Part shown: piece after piece, positions 28,914 to 38,031 of the stretch | Numbering within the stretch: the first letter of the stretch is position 1 | Layout of the letters: every line of letters starts with the position of its first letter | Source: Candidatus Francisella endociliophora | Lineage (GTDB): Bacteria; Pseudomonadota; Gammaproteobacteria; Francisellales; Francisellaceae | Assembly (NCBI RefSeq): GCF_000764555.1 | Contig: NZ_CP009574.1 | Span: forward strand, 1,426,001-1,490,000 | Direction: 5' to 3' | DNA: 64,000 nucleotides | Made by a program: the position numbers and the translations under genes | The notes under the pieces: model-generated | Database searches by the model: none | What the model was told of the DNA's origin: nothing | What the model saw: only the letters and a program-made list of their open reading frames with translations

Positions 28914-29831
28914 TTAGTTTTGTGCTTTTTCTAGAGCTGATTGTGTTTCTTGTAATGAACTAAGCATCCATGTAATAGCATTACTATCTGTAGGCATAGT
29001 TTCAGTAATTCCAACTACAGGAATCTCATTTTCTTCTGCAAGTTTTAAAATGTTGTTTGTAACATTATCTGTTACTTGCTTATTATAGAATAAAACTTTA
29101 ACTTCTTTATTCTTAAATAGCTTTTGATAATCAATCATCATTTTAGGGCTAGGCTCAGATTCGTTCATTATTACCCATTGGAATGCTAATCCTTTCATGT
29201 CTAAATCTAATGCATCTGCCATGTAGCCAAATAAAGGCTCTGTAGCAGTTACAGGGGTGTTAGCACTTGACTGCTTAATTTCTTTTATAAGTTTATATAC
29301 TTTTTTATACTTATGATTAAAGTTTTCAAGATTCTTATCATATAAGCTAGAATCTGTAGGATCCTTTTCTGAGAAAACCTCATTTAACTTGTTAGCTAAA
29401 GCAGGAAATGTTTTTGGATTGAACCATAGGTGAGGGTTTGTTCCAAATTCTGGCGTTTCTGAGTAGTCAATAAGGTCTTGTACCTTAATGATTACAGCGT
29501 TCTTATTGCTTTTGATTATTGGTGTGATCCATGAATCATAATCAGCACCATTATAAATAATAACATCAGCTTCTGCTAAAAGTTTAGCATTCTTAACAGA
29601 TGATATAAATGTATGTGGGTCACCATCAGCATTGTTGATTATATTGGTAACTTTTACATTATTACCACCTATTAATTCTGCAATGCTACCGTATTCATTT
29701 TCAGCGGCAACCACATGGATGTCATGACTTCCCTTAGTCGTTTGAGGTTTGTCATTGTTAGTAAGTAAATTTATTGAAAATAAGCCTATTACAATGACAG
29801 CTACAATAATAGCAATAATTATTTTTTTCAT
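28914..29831 (-). CDS. znuA: periplasmic zinc/manganese-binding protein (ZnuA-type)
   Basis: 305 residues; an N-terminal membrane segment (residues 3-24) acts as signal or anchor and there is no lipobox. Cluster A-I solute-binding fold. Probable metal ligands: His in DGDPHTFI (about residue 74), His in GTNPHLWF (about 135), Glu in TATEPLFGYMAD (about 198) and an acidic residue near the C-terminus (ITETMPTD). The third ligand is Glu, the residue found at that site in Mn-type PsaA/SitA proteins, rather than the His of classical ZnuA, and the His-rich loop is missing, so zinc versus manganese cannot be settled. First gene of the operon. Confidence 0.85.
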   Translation of the reverse strand: MKKIIIAIIVAVIVIGLFSINLLTNNDKPQTTKGSHDIHVVAAENEYGSIAELIGGNNVKVTNIINNADGDPHTFISSVKNAKLLAEADVIIYNGADYDSWITPIIKSNKNAVIIKVQDLIDYSETPEFGTNPHLWFNPKTFPALANKLNEVFSEKDPTDSSLYDKNLENFNHKYKKVYKLIKEIKQSSANTPVTATEPLFGYMADALDLDMKGLAFQWVIMNESEPSPKMMIDYQKLFKNKEVKVLFYNKQVTDNVTNNILKLAEENEIPVVGITETMPTDSNAITWMLSSLQETQSALEKAQN

Positions 29832-29894
29832 GATTTCTATACGATATTAAGATTTATTTATCTCAAATAATAGAGTAAAAAAAAGCTATAGTAA

Positions 29895-29908
29895 AGAAGT
29901 ATACTTCT
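29895..29908. promoter_or_regulatory. perfect 14-bp palindrome upstream of the metal-importer operon
   Basis: AGAAGTATACTTCT is a perfect palindrome 64 bp upstream of the znuA start, overlapping the last codon of the preceding MFS gene. GTAA (29891-29894) and TTAC (29911-29914) flank it and extend the symmetry imperfectly. It could be the operator of a metal regulator such as Zur, but it does not match a Zur consensus that I can recognise. Confidence 0.35.
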
Positions 29909-31130
29909 ACTTACCGTGATCTTTAATGAATAGTGAAATTATAAAAGATAATATTTTTAAGATAGGTATGATTGCTAATGCAATTTGAAATGCAAATAGT
30001 TGAGAGTGATTTTGGCTTAAAAACTCGATGATTCCACCAGTTAAAGGTTGTAAGGTTCCCCCACTTAAGGGAAGAAATAAGTTTACCAAAGCTAGTGCTG
30101 TTGCAATGCGTGCAGGAGATACAGAACTTCTAAGAGCAGAATAGTTAAGTACATGAACAGCCTGACAAGCTCCAAATAAGAAGCATAGAATAAATGCGGC
30201 ATATATATTTGTTGTAAGGTATAATAATGCGATTGTTACAACAAAGCCAATAATAGGAGCAACCATTAAGGGCTTATGTTCATTATTTAAAAGTGATGCT
30301 ATAGCTCCCCATAATGGACTTGAGATAGCAACTCCTATAAAAATTAGAGAAGTACATGTGCCAGCAACATCAGCAGAAAAGCCTAATAGTTGAAGATATT
30401 TTATACCCCATAGATCAGCAAATAGTACAGTTGTTCCATAGATTGTGAAACAGTAAAAGCCATTTAACCAAATTTGCTTATTTTTTAGGACGCTGATAAG
30501 TATTAAAAAAGGGCTTACCTTTCTTTTTTTAGCTTCTTGTTTTTTACTAAAATCGGGATGTAACTTAATTACAAAAACGCTAATAAAAAATAAAGCTAAT
30601 GAGACAATAAAAACACCACTCATTATGGCTGAGATACTGTAGTAATTATTGATAATAACAAGAGGTGCCGCAGACAGAGTAGCTCCAAGATATAAGAAAA
30701 ACTGAGTCATGCCTGTGAAAAGAGGAAAAAATCTATCAGGAAGCCAAAGAGCAATACTTTTTATAGCGCATAAAAATGCAAAACCGCCACCTAAGCCAGC
30801 AAGAGCACGGTATATGATAATACCAACAGGACTAGTACTAACAGATGCGATATATATCGCGATAGAAAATATCAGTGTGCTAGCTATCATAATTCTCTTT
30901 ACACCATATTTATCTACTAACATTCCTGCGGGTAGTTGAGAGGCTACGTAGCATAAATAGAAAGCTGAGCTTGATATAGATATTTGAGCTGCCGTCATAT
31001 TATATGGTGGAAATGAGAAAGAGTCGTATAAAGCTCCACTTGATGATCTTATAAAATACTCTAATGCATAAAAGAATGCACAAGCAAACCAGATAAATAT
31101 ACTTAGGGTCTTAATCCTATGTTTATACAT
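29907..31130 (-). CDS. MFS transporter, Pht/Fpt-like phagosomal transporter type
   Basis: 407 residues, 12 membrane helices. N-terminal FYALEYFIRSSSGALYDSF (about residues 20-38) matches the F-x-R-S-S-x-G feature of the gene at 14502 and of Pht/Fpt proteins; the loop GMLVDKYGVKRIMI (about 73-86) is the MFS motif A. The middle loop is basic (KKQEAKKRK, about 196-204). Substrate unknown. Lies 75 bp upstream of znuA on the same strand; the gap holds a palindrome, so co-transcription is uncertain. Confidence 0.83.
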   Translation of the reverse strand: MYKHRIKTLSIFIWFACAFFYALEYFIRSSSGALYDSFSFPPYNMTAAQISISSSAFYLCYVASQLPAGMLVDKYGVKRIMIASTLIFSIAIYIASVSTSPVGIIIYRALAGLGGGFAFLCAIKSIALWLPDRFFPLFTGMTQFFLYLGATLSAAPLVIINNYYSISAIMSGVFIVSLALFFISVFVIKLHPDFSKKQEAKKRKVSPFLILISVLKNKQIWLNGFYCFTIYGTTVLFADLWGIKYLQLLGFSADVAGTCTSLIFIGVAISSPLWGAIASLLNNEHKPLMVAPIIGFVVTIALLYLTTNIYAAFILCFLFGACQAVHVLNYSALRSSVSPARIATALALVNLFLPLSGGTLQPLTGGIIEFLSQNHSQLFAFQIALAIIPILKILSFIISLFIKDHGK

Positions 31131-31238
31131 CCAAAACTTCCTTCAAAATTAAATATAGACAAAATATGAGTGAGATAAGAGTCACTTCAAAATAATAATG
31201 TAATATTAGACTATAAATAGAATGAAAGCAAATTTCAA

Positions 31239-31709
31239 CTAGTTATTAGGGCTTTGTGCAGGAACGATTCTAGTATTATTTCCTGACATATAAATTGTGA
31301 TTTTATCCCCAACTTTGATACCATTGTCATCTTGCTGAAGAACAGCTATTGTTTTACCATTATCAAGTTTAATTGCGAATTGATATGCCTTTGATGAAGT
31401 GACAGCTTTTTCTGTAGCACCTCCTGCAACTCCTCCAACTAATGCACCACTTATAGATCCGGCAATGCTAGTTACCATATTTCCACTACCAGCAAGAGCT
31501 CCGCCAAGACCACCAGCCAATCCTCCAACCCTTGCACCAATACTATCTGAACCTTTAATATTCACTTGTTGAATGTCGATAACTTTTCCTTGCTCAACTT
31601 GTGATACCTGGCCTATTGAGTTAGCTGAATAGCTCGGACCAGAGCTAGAGCAATTGGTTAGAAATAAAGCTAATAGTAGAATACTTGCTGAAATGGACAG
31701 TTTTTTCAT
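31239..31709 (-). CDS. glycine-zipper outer-membrane lipoprotein (SlyB/Pcp-like)
   Basis: 156 residues. Type II signal peptide with lipobox LTNC (Cys about residue 20). Residues about 60-102 form a glycine zipper (GARVGGLAGGLGGALAGSG ... GALVGGVAGGATEKA) expected to insert in the membrane, followed by a beta-rich C-terminal domain (YQFAIKLDNGKTIAVLQQ). The layout matches the SlyB/PcP 17-kDa antigen family. It begins 8 bp after the WrbA-like gene, so the two form an operon. Confidence 0.88.
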   Translation of the reverse strand: MKKLSISASILLLALFLTNCSSSGPSYSANSIGQVSQVEQGKVIDIQQVNIKGSDSIGARVGGLAGGLGGALAGSGNMVTSIAGSISGALVGGVAGGATEKAVTSSKAYQFAIKLDNGKTIAVLQQDDNGIKVGDKITIYMSGNNTRIVPAQSPNN

Positions 31710-31717
31710 TTTTACTC

Positions 31718-32308
31718 CTAGTTTGCTAACTTATTAGCAATCTCAGAAACTCTTTTTCCTAAGGTTTTACATATTTTAGTTTCGTCATCTGAAAGAGTTT
31801 TGTTTGGTGAAAAAGTATTTAAATGTGATGCACCATAAGGAGTTCCTCCAGTACGTGTATGTTCTAAAGCTTGTTCACTATATGGCACACCAACTATTAA
31901 ACAGCCATGGTGTATAAATGGAATCATCATCGATAAAATAGTACTTTCATGTCCAGCATGCATACCTGATGCAGCTGTAAAGAAGCCAGCAGGTTTGCCA
32001 ATTAAATTGCCTTTAAACCATGTATCACTATGTATTTCTAAGAAGTATTTAAGAGGTGATGCCATATTGCCAAAATAAGCTGGACTACCGACTATTAAAC
32101 CATCACAGTTTGCAAGGTCTTCTTTTGTCGCATATAAGTCACCGTCCTCTGGAATTATCGGATCTACATGCTCTGTTTTTGCAGAAATATTTGGCACCGT
32201 ACGAATTGTTGCAGTAGCTCCGGTAGCTTCAACTCCTAGTGCTATTGTATGCGCCATTTTCTTTGTACTTCCACTTTGGCTGTAGTATAGTATTAATATG
32301 TTTTTCAT
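31718..32308 (-). CDS. flavodoxin-fold NAD(P)H:quinone oxidoreductase (WrbA-like)
   Basis: 196 residues. FMN phosphate loop YYSQSGSTKKMAHTIALG (residues about 8-25), the aromatic stacking loop GSPAYFGNMASPLKYFLE (about 74-91) and FFTAASGMHAGHESTIL (about 110-126) are WrbA features, as is the GTPYGASH segment (about 154-161). Probably a two-electron quinone reductase protecting against redox stress. The start codon lacks a recognisable ribosome site and lies just 12 bp from the divergent yihY start. Confidence 0.85.
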   Translation of the reverse strand: MKNILILYYSQSGSTKKMAHTIALGVEATGATATIRTVPNISAKTEHVDPIIPEDGDLYATKEDLANCDGLIVGSPAYFGNMASPLKYFLEIHSDTWFKGNLIGKPAGFFTAASGMHAGHESTILSMMIPFIHHGCLIVGVPYSEQALEHTRTGGTPYGASHLNTFSPNKTLSDDETKICKTLGKRVSEIANKLAN

Positions 32309-32320
32309 TAGTATTATTCT
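32309..32320. other. 12-bp divergent start region, wrbA-like | yihY
   Basis: Only 12 bases separate the ATG of the WrbA-like gene (reverse) from the ATG of yihY (forward), and neither ATG has a Shine-Dalgarno sequence. Each promoter must lie inside the neighbouring coding region, or the transcripts are leaderless. Confidence 0.6.
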
Positions 32321-33517
32321 ATGTTTGATATTAAGTTATATAAAAAATATTTATTGCTTATAAGAAATTACTGGATATGGGTCTTTAAAGAATATATTCG
32401 TAAAGACTGTCCAACAGTAGCAGCTGCTATAACTCTTACAAGCTTGTTTGCTATCGTACCAGCTTTCTTTATTATAATAAATATTTTGAATGCTTTTAAT
32501 GCATTTAGTTCACTCTCTGCAAACCTTCAAGATTTTTTATTTGAAAATATGTTGCCAGCAACTGCTACAACAGTACAACAATATATTACGGGTATTTCAG
32601 CTAATATGACAACTTTACCAATAACTTCAGTGGTAGTGTTATTAGTTGTGATTTTTTTGATGATTAAAAGGTTGGAAATAACATTAAATAAGATCTTTTA
32701 TGTCAATCGACCACGCCCATTGGTTCAAAGTTTACTCGTATATTGGGCATTGATGACAATGGGGCCTTTGTTAATGGGTTTTGTTTTTATATCAAGTACC
32801 TATGTGCTATCAATGACATGGTTCTTTAAAGATATCGGTATTGAACAGTATCTTTTAAATGGTCTATCATTGGTATTTTTAACGGGTGGTTTTTTTGTAG
32901 TATATAAGATACTTCCTAATACAAGAATTAATTCTAAGATTGCTTTAATTGCTGCATTTTTGGTTGCAATAGTATTTTCTGCAGCTAAAAAAATCTTTGC
33001 TATATATATGTTTTATGTACCAACCTATTCAGTGATTTATGGCTCGTTATCGTTGATTCCAATATTTATACTGTGGGTTTTTGTTACTTGGCAAATTACT
33101 CTTTTAGGTGCGGTTATGATCCGAGCAATGCAATATATGAAAGTCACTCTAGATTTCAAAAAAGAGGTTAAAAGAGATGATCTTAGTATCGGTGTTAATA
33201 TGCTTAAAGAGCTATATTTGGCACAAAAAGAGCTAAAGAATGGGGTGACTATTAATAATCTTTATCAGAAGATGGCTGTAGCAGACTATGATAAAGTTAA
33301 AAGAATCCTATATGATTTCGAGGCAGCAAATATTATTAGGATAACAGCACAAGATATTTGTTATCTAAATTGTGATGTGTTTGATATTAATTTACATAAT
33401 ATCTATTTGGCGTTAAATCCTACAATTAATTTCAAAACAAGTTCAATCAGAAAACTTAATGCTATAAAATCTGACCTTTATGAAGATCTTAATATAAAAT
33501 TACACGAGTGTTTTTAA
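32321..33517 (+). CDS. YihY family inner-membrane protein (BrkB/UPF0761)
   Basis: 398 residues. Six membrane helices in the first 270 residues with family motifs DCPTVAAAITLTSLFAIVPAF (about 26-46) and YSVIYGSLSLIPIFILWVFVTWQI (about 235-258). The C-terminal ~120 residues are a soluble winged-helix-like extension (ELKNGVTINNLYQKMAVADYDKV). Once called RNase BN; real role unclear. No Shine-Dalgarno sequence before the ATG. Leads into pnuC and priA on the same strand. Confidence 0.85.
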   Translation: MFDIKLYKKYLLLIRNYWIWVFKEYIRKDCPTVAAAITLTSLFAIVPAFFIIINILNAFNAFSSLSANLQDFLFENMLPATATTVQQYITGISANMTTLPITSVVVLLVVIFLMIKRLEITLNKIFYVNRPRPLVQSLLVYWALMTMGPLLMGFVFISSTYVLSMTWFFKDIGIEQYLLNGLSLVFLTGGFFVVYKILPNTRINSKIALIAAFLVAIVFSAAKKIFAIYMFYVPTYSVIYGSLSLIPIFILWVFVTWQITLLGAVMIRAMQYMKVTLDFKKEVKRDDLSIGVNMLKELYLAQKELKNGVTINNLYQKMAVADYDKVKRILYDFEAANIIRITAQDICYLNCDVFDINLHNIYLALNPTINFKTSSIRKLNAIKSDLYEDLNIKLHECF

Positions 33518-33530
33518 ATAAGGTTTGGTA

Positions 33531-34100
33531 ATGTTTTTTGAGTTTCTAGATTTTACTGCATTAATCATAAATGTGTTATATACAATATATCTTGCAAGAT
33601 TAAAAGTATGGTCATGGTCGTTAGGTATAGTTGGGGCTTTGTTACTGCTTGTATTATTTGCAATGAAGGGAACATACTCCCTAGTACTACTTCAAGCTGT
33701 ATACGTTGTATTTTTTAGTTATGGGTGGCGTAAGTGGTACACTCAAGGTATTGATGGGGATCATAAGGTTGTTAGATGGATGAATCTTAATGATTATCTT
33801 CGTTATTTTGTGTATCTAGTTATTTTGTGTATCTTTTGTCTTTTCTTTAATTTCTTTACAGGTTCTGAAGATATTCTTTCTACAGGAATCTTAACAGGTA
33901 TAACGTTTACCGCTATTATTATGACTATCGAGAAGTTCATGGAAAATTGGATAGTTTGGATAATCTCTGATTTGTATTTTGTAGTAGTTATGTATCAACA
34001 ACATCTATATGGTCAGGTTATACAAAACTTTATTTTCTTTATTACTGCGGTTTATGGTTTTTATTTTTGGGATAAAAATGCAAAGGTAGTGGAAGCTTAA
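33531..34100 (+). CDS. pnuC: nicotinamide riboside transporter PnuC family
   Basis: 189 residues and about six to seven membrane helices. W-x3-YG and W-rich features of PnuC are visible in VWSWSLGIVGALLLLVLF (about 26-43), YSLVLLQAVYVVFFSYGWRKWY (about 49-70) and a C-terminal YGFYFWDKNAK. The chosen start is ATG 33531 with AAGG 7 bp upstream; a TTG two codons earlier (33525) is less likely. It begins 13 bp after yihY. Transports nicotinamide riboside or a related vitamin; a second PnuC-like gene lies at 60205. Confidence 0.85.
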   Translation: MFFEFLDFTALIINVLYTIYLARLKVWSWSLGIVGALLLLVLFAMKGTYSLVLLQAVYVVFFSYGWRKWYTQGIDGDHKVVRWMNLNDYLRYFVYLVILCIFCLFFNFFTGSEDILSTGILTGITFTAIIMTIEKFMENWIVWIISDLYFVVVMYQQHLYGQVIQNFIFFITAVYGFYFWDKNAKVVEA

Positions 34101-36254
34101 ATGATCGTTAAAGTAGCCCTAGCAGTTCCACCTTTCTATATGCTTGATTATAAAGTTGAGAGTGAAACCGTAGAGTTATTTGATAGAGTCTTAGTATCTG
34201 TTGGTAAGCGTAAGCTAATTGGTTTTATTATTGCTAAAAATATAACTATTGATTATGACGTTAGCAAAGTAAAACCAATTCTTAAAATTCTCGATAAACC
34301 AGTTAGCCATGATGTTAAAAATTTAGTGTTATGGTTATCTAGTTACTATTGCTGTGATCTATACAGTGCAATTCATTTAGCACTTCCAAACGACTTCTTT
34401 AAAGAGGAAAACATTAAACCACAACAAGATGTCTTTGTATGTGTAAATAAAGAAATCCTTGCAAAAGCTAAGCTAACTGCAAAACAGCAAGCTTTAATTG
34501 ATAATCTGGATTTAGAGGATGTAATCAAGCTAGAAGATTTAAAGCAGTTAGGTTCTCCTCATATTATTAATAAACTCTTTGAAAAAGAAATCTTTAAGAA
34601 AAGTTATGAGCTTAAACAAAATCAAATTACTTCTAATCCAGACACTCCAAAAAAATTAAATAGTGAGCAACAGCAAGCCCTAAGTACTATTTTTGCAAAT
34701 AGGAATTTCAATGTATCGTTGTTGTATGGGGTTACAGGTAGTGGTAAGACAGAAGTTTATCTGCAAGCTATAAAAGAGTTTCTTGATGAATCAAAACAAA
34801 TACTCGTTCTGGTGCCTGAAATCAATCTCACACCACAAACTATAAAGAGGTTTGAACGAAGGTTTATAGATAAGCAAATCGTGGCTCTTCATTCTAAATT
34901 AAGTGAGAAAGCAAGACTAACAAACTGGCTTAAAATTAAACAAGGTAAAGCTGATATTGTTATATCAACAAGGAGTGGGGTGCTTGCAGACTTTAAAAAT
35001 CTGGGGATAATTATTGTTGATGAAGAGCATGATAGTTCTTTTAAACAACAAACTACCACAATTCGTTATAATGCGAGAGATGTAGCTATTTTTAGAGCAA
35101 GGCAATTAGGTATTCCAATAGTATTGGGTAGTGCAACACCGTCAATACAAAGTTACTATAATGCAACCATTGGTAAATATAAGCTTTTAAAATTATCTCA
35201 GCGAGCATTGAATACTCATGAAAATCAAATAGAGCTTTTAGATCTAAAAACAAGCATGGTTGATAATGGTATAAGCGATAAGCTCTTTCGTCTTTTAGAG
35301 CAAAATATTAATACTCATCAACAATCTTTGATTTTTATCAATAAACTTGGGTTTGCCAAAGCTCTAGTGTGCAATAGCTGTGGTGAGGTTGAGGAGTGTA
35401 AAAGATGTGATAAACCATATACATTACATACTCACCCATATCAATATTTAGAATGCCATTTCTGTGGTTCACGTAAACCTATTGTAACTGTTTGTAGTGG
35501 TTGTGGTGAGCAAGAGTTATTTGCTTATGGTACAGGTACCGAAAAAATACAGTCTCGTATTGAATCAAAGTTTCCGTATAACAAAATAATCCGCTTTGAT
35601 CGGGCGAATATCAAAACCATGACAGACCTACATAGTGTTAATCAAATGATAAATGATGGGCAAGTAGATGTGGTTGTTGGTACACAGATGATTGCAAAAG
35701 GCCACCACTTTGAAAATCTTACATTAGCGGGTTTGATAAATATTGATGCAGGGTTATATAGTACAGATTTTCATGCTATAGAGAGAACTGCTCAGATGAT
35801 TGTGCAAGTTTCTGGTAGAGCAGGACGAGCTGATAAGCCTGGTAAAATTGTACTACAGACTTATCAACCAGAAAATAAGCTTTTGCAAACTCTGATTTCT
35901 AAGGATTATTTAGAATTTCTTGACTATTTGTTAGAACAACGTAAGTATGCTAACTATTCGCCATATTCTTATCAAGCCCAAATTATTGCAGAATCAAAAA
36001 AAGAAGATGAGATTTTAAATTTATTAAATGAACTATATTCTAAGTTAAGTAGCTGTGAAAATATTCAAATATCAAAGCCTCTTCCAGCACTTCATCTTAA
36101 GAGAAATAATGTCTATCGTTATAGCCTTTTATTAACATCAAAAACTCGCAGAGAACTTAATTCAATAGTTAAGTGGGTTAGTAGTAATATATGCCAGGAT
36201 TTACCAAATTCAATCAAGATGTATTTTGATATTGATCCTATTGAATTAGTGTAA
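34101..36254 (+). CDS. priA: primosomal replication restart helicase PriA
   Basis: 717 residues, SF2 DNA helicase that reloads the replisome at stalled forks. Walker A GVTGSGKTEVYL (about residues 211-222), Walker B DEEHDSSFKQQ (about 309-319), and two zinc-binding Cys4 sites in CNSCGEVEECKRC and CHFCGSRKPIVTVCSGC (about 428-468). Motif VVGTQMIAKGHHFENLT (about 533-549) and QVSGRAGRADKPG (about 572-584) are PriA-typical. It starts directly after the pnuC stop (0-bp gap). Confidence 0.97.
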   Translation: MIVKVALAVPPFYMLDYKVESETVELFDRVLVSVGKRKLIGFIIAKNITIDYDVSKVKPILKILDKPVSHDVKNLVLWLSSYYCCDLYSAIHLALPNDFFKEENIKPQQDVFVCVNKEILAKAKLTAKQQALIDNLDLEDVIKLEDLKQLGSPHIINKLFEKEIFKKSYELKQNQITSNPDTPKKLNSEQQQALSTIFANRNFNVSLLYGVTGSGKTEVYLQAIKEFLDESKQILVLVPEINLTPQTIKRFERRFIDKQIVALHSKLSEKARLTNWLKIKQGKADIVISTRSGVLADFKNLGIIIVDEEHDSSFKQQTTTIRYNARDVAIFRARQLGIPIVLGSATPSIQSYYNATIGKYKLLKLSQRALNTHENQIELLDLKTSMVDNGISDKLFRLLEQNINTHQQSLIFINKLGFAKALVCNSCGEVEECKRCDKPYTLHTHPYQYLECHFCGSRKPIVTVCSGCGEQELFAYGTGTEKIQSRIESKFPYNKIIRFDRANIKTMTDLHSVNQMINDGQVDVVVGTQMIAKGHHFENLTLAGLINIDAGLYSTDFHAIERTAQMIVQVSGRAGRADKPGKIVLQTYQPENKLLQTLISKDYLEFLDYLLEQRKYANYSPYSYQAQIIAESKKEDEILNLLNELYSKLSSCENIQISKPLPALHLKRNNVYRYSLLLTSKTRRELNSIVKWVSSNICQDLPNSIKMYFDIDPIELV

Positions 36255-36299
36255 GGTATGGGTATATCATGGAATTTGTTCCATATAAAACAAGCAGTT

Positions 36300-37799
36300 T
36301 TATAAATATATAGAAACTTCTAAACTTAAGGTGTTCATAATACTTCCATCATAAAATTTTTGGTAAGCCCATTCTGGTCCAAATATGACATCTTCATCAA
36401 AGAAAGCTCTTTGAGCCGAAAAAATAAGTTGTTTTTGAATACCATATTTAGATAACCCATCCTGAATCGGATTCCCAGCTATAAGCATAGGGATAGCAGA
36501 TGCATTATATGTTTGTCCATAAGAGACTCCAAAGTTTGTGCTTTTTCCTCGAAGCATTAAGCTATAATTAGCAGTTGCATACCATGCTCCAGTGTACACG
36601 TCGCTTCCAGTAGCGTTAAAATCGAATGGTTTTGTTGATGTTGCCCAACCTGTATTGAATTGAAATATTCCTTCTCCTAAACTATAAGCAATTGTGCTAT
36701 CAATATTATAAACACCAATCGTTTTTTCTGGAGCTATTAATGAGATATTTTCATTTTCAGCACCATTTAAGTCGTATACATATCCAGTATTAAAGCCAAG
36801 AGTTATATCCTTAGTCAGAGAGTCTGCATAGAATAATCCAGCAGAGAAATCTGCTTTTTTATCATCATTAGTAAAAGCTGCTAAACTTAAGTTTAAGGCT
36901 TGAGTCTTGTAGTTTAGAGATATATTTGTTGCTTTTCCAACTCTTAGATAATCAGCAATACTAGCTGTTGATGGGCCGCCTCCATTAAATGTTGATACGC
37001 TAAGTTGGCTACGTCCTACTGTAACAAAAAAAGGTGAGACTGTTGTATTACCAAAAATAACAAAGGCATTATTTAAAGAAAATTCTTCCTCTTCTCCTGA
37101 GCTAATATCATATGAAGCAGTAACATACTCCCCAATGTTTGCTAGAACATGAAGAGCTGCATCCATTAGATAGATATTTTCACCATTGGCAGAGAAGTTA
37201 GAGATATGTTCATTCTCAAAGTTTACTCTTTTAAGGTTATCTCCAAACCAAGTCTGAGCGTTTAGTGTTATGAGACCACCGAAAAATATTTCATAGTTAT
37301 CAAATTTATTTCTTTGACCGAGAATTGTGCTTGCGAATAAGTTAGTCGGTATTTGTCCAATAGGGATGCTATTATTACCAGAATAAGAACCAATGAATGT
37401 TGCATGACCTTCACTTGTTATAACGGGTGCATCTTCAACATTTATTCCATTTTTTGTATTAAAAACACCTTCATACGGTTCTTCTAAATCTTTAATACTA
37501 TAAGTTGTTGTATCTGTAGTAATACTATTTTTTGTTAAATAAGGGTTAAAAGTATTTTCCTTATTGTTAGATTTTGCTAACACTTTTGATGAGTATGTGG
37601 AAAAGGAGGAGTCTTTTTGTGGGTTGTCGTTGTTTTGGTTTTTTAAGCCATTAATTTCTGTTTGTAGATCTTTTATTTGTAGCTGTAACTGAGTTATAGA
37701 GTCACTCAGTGTGGTAGATGTTTTTTCTGTTGCATATAAATACTCAAAACTAGACGTTAGTAGAATATATGAAATTACTCCTTTGAAGATATTCCTCAC
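36300..37799 (-). CDS. FslE/FupA-family (DUF3573, LbtU-like) outer-membrane protein
   Basis: 499 residues. Signal peptide at residues 1 to about 23, then a short coiled coil (SDSITQLQLQIKDLQTEING, about 32-51) and linker, then a beta-barrel-like region of alternating hydrophobic strands ending with an aromatic/hydrophobic tail (LEVSIYL). This layout matches the Francisella FslE/FupA/FupB/FmvA/FmvB paralogues, related to Legionella LbtU, which handle siderophore or ferrous iron uptake. Position between priA and cyd suggests the FmvB paralogue, described as magnesium-responsive, but that is from memory. No obvious Fur box in the 232-bp upstream gap. Confidence 0.75.
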   Translation of the reverse strand: MRNIFKGVISYILLTSSFEYLYATEKTSTTLSDSITQLQLQIKDLQTEINGLKNQNNDNPQKDSSFSTYSSKVLAKSNNKENTFNPYLTKNSITTDTTTYSIKDLEEPYEGVFNTKNGINVEDAPVITSEGHATFIGSYSGNNSIPIGQIPTNLFASTILGQRNKFDNYEIFFGGLITLNAQTWFGDNLKRVNFENEHISNFSANGENIYLMDAALHVLANIGEYVTASYDISSGEEEEFSLNNAFVIFGNTTVSPFFVTVGRSQLSVSTFNGGGPSTASIADYLRVGKATNISLNYKTQALNLSLAAFTNDDKKADFSAGLFYADSLTKDITLGFNTGYVYDLNGAENENISLIAPEKTIGVYNIDSTIAYSLGEGIFQFNTGWATSTKPFDFNATGSDVYTGAWYATANYSLMLRGKSTNFGVSYGQTYNASAIPMLIAGNPIQDGLSKYGIQKQLIFSAQRAFFDEDVIFGPEWAYQKFYDGSIMNTLSLEVSIYL

Positions 37800-38031
37800 A
37801 TTATCTACCTTTTATATTATCTGGTAATTTCTTGAGATCAATTTGATATTCGTTATAGTCGAATAATATACAAGCTCGAAACACTTTCATTTTAAAAATC
37901 AAGGTTACCTTTAAAATTGTGTCCCTATTATGCTTTTAAAATTATCTAAATAAAAATCTATGATTTTGATAGTGCTTATTAGCATAGCTTATATAGAATT
38001 GACTAATTTATGCTACTTGATATTTAGGTGA

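Noticed and set aside
37960-38031. 23-codon hydrophobic frame (MILIVLISIAYIELTN...) in the gap before the DUF3573 gene
   Set aside because: No ribosome site and AT-rich sequence easily gives such frames; no known small protein matches.
37800-38031. Fur box upstream of the DUF3573 outer-membrane protein
   Set aside because: No sequence close to GATAATGATAATCATTATC was seen in the gap.
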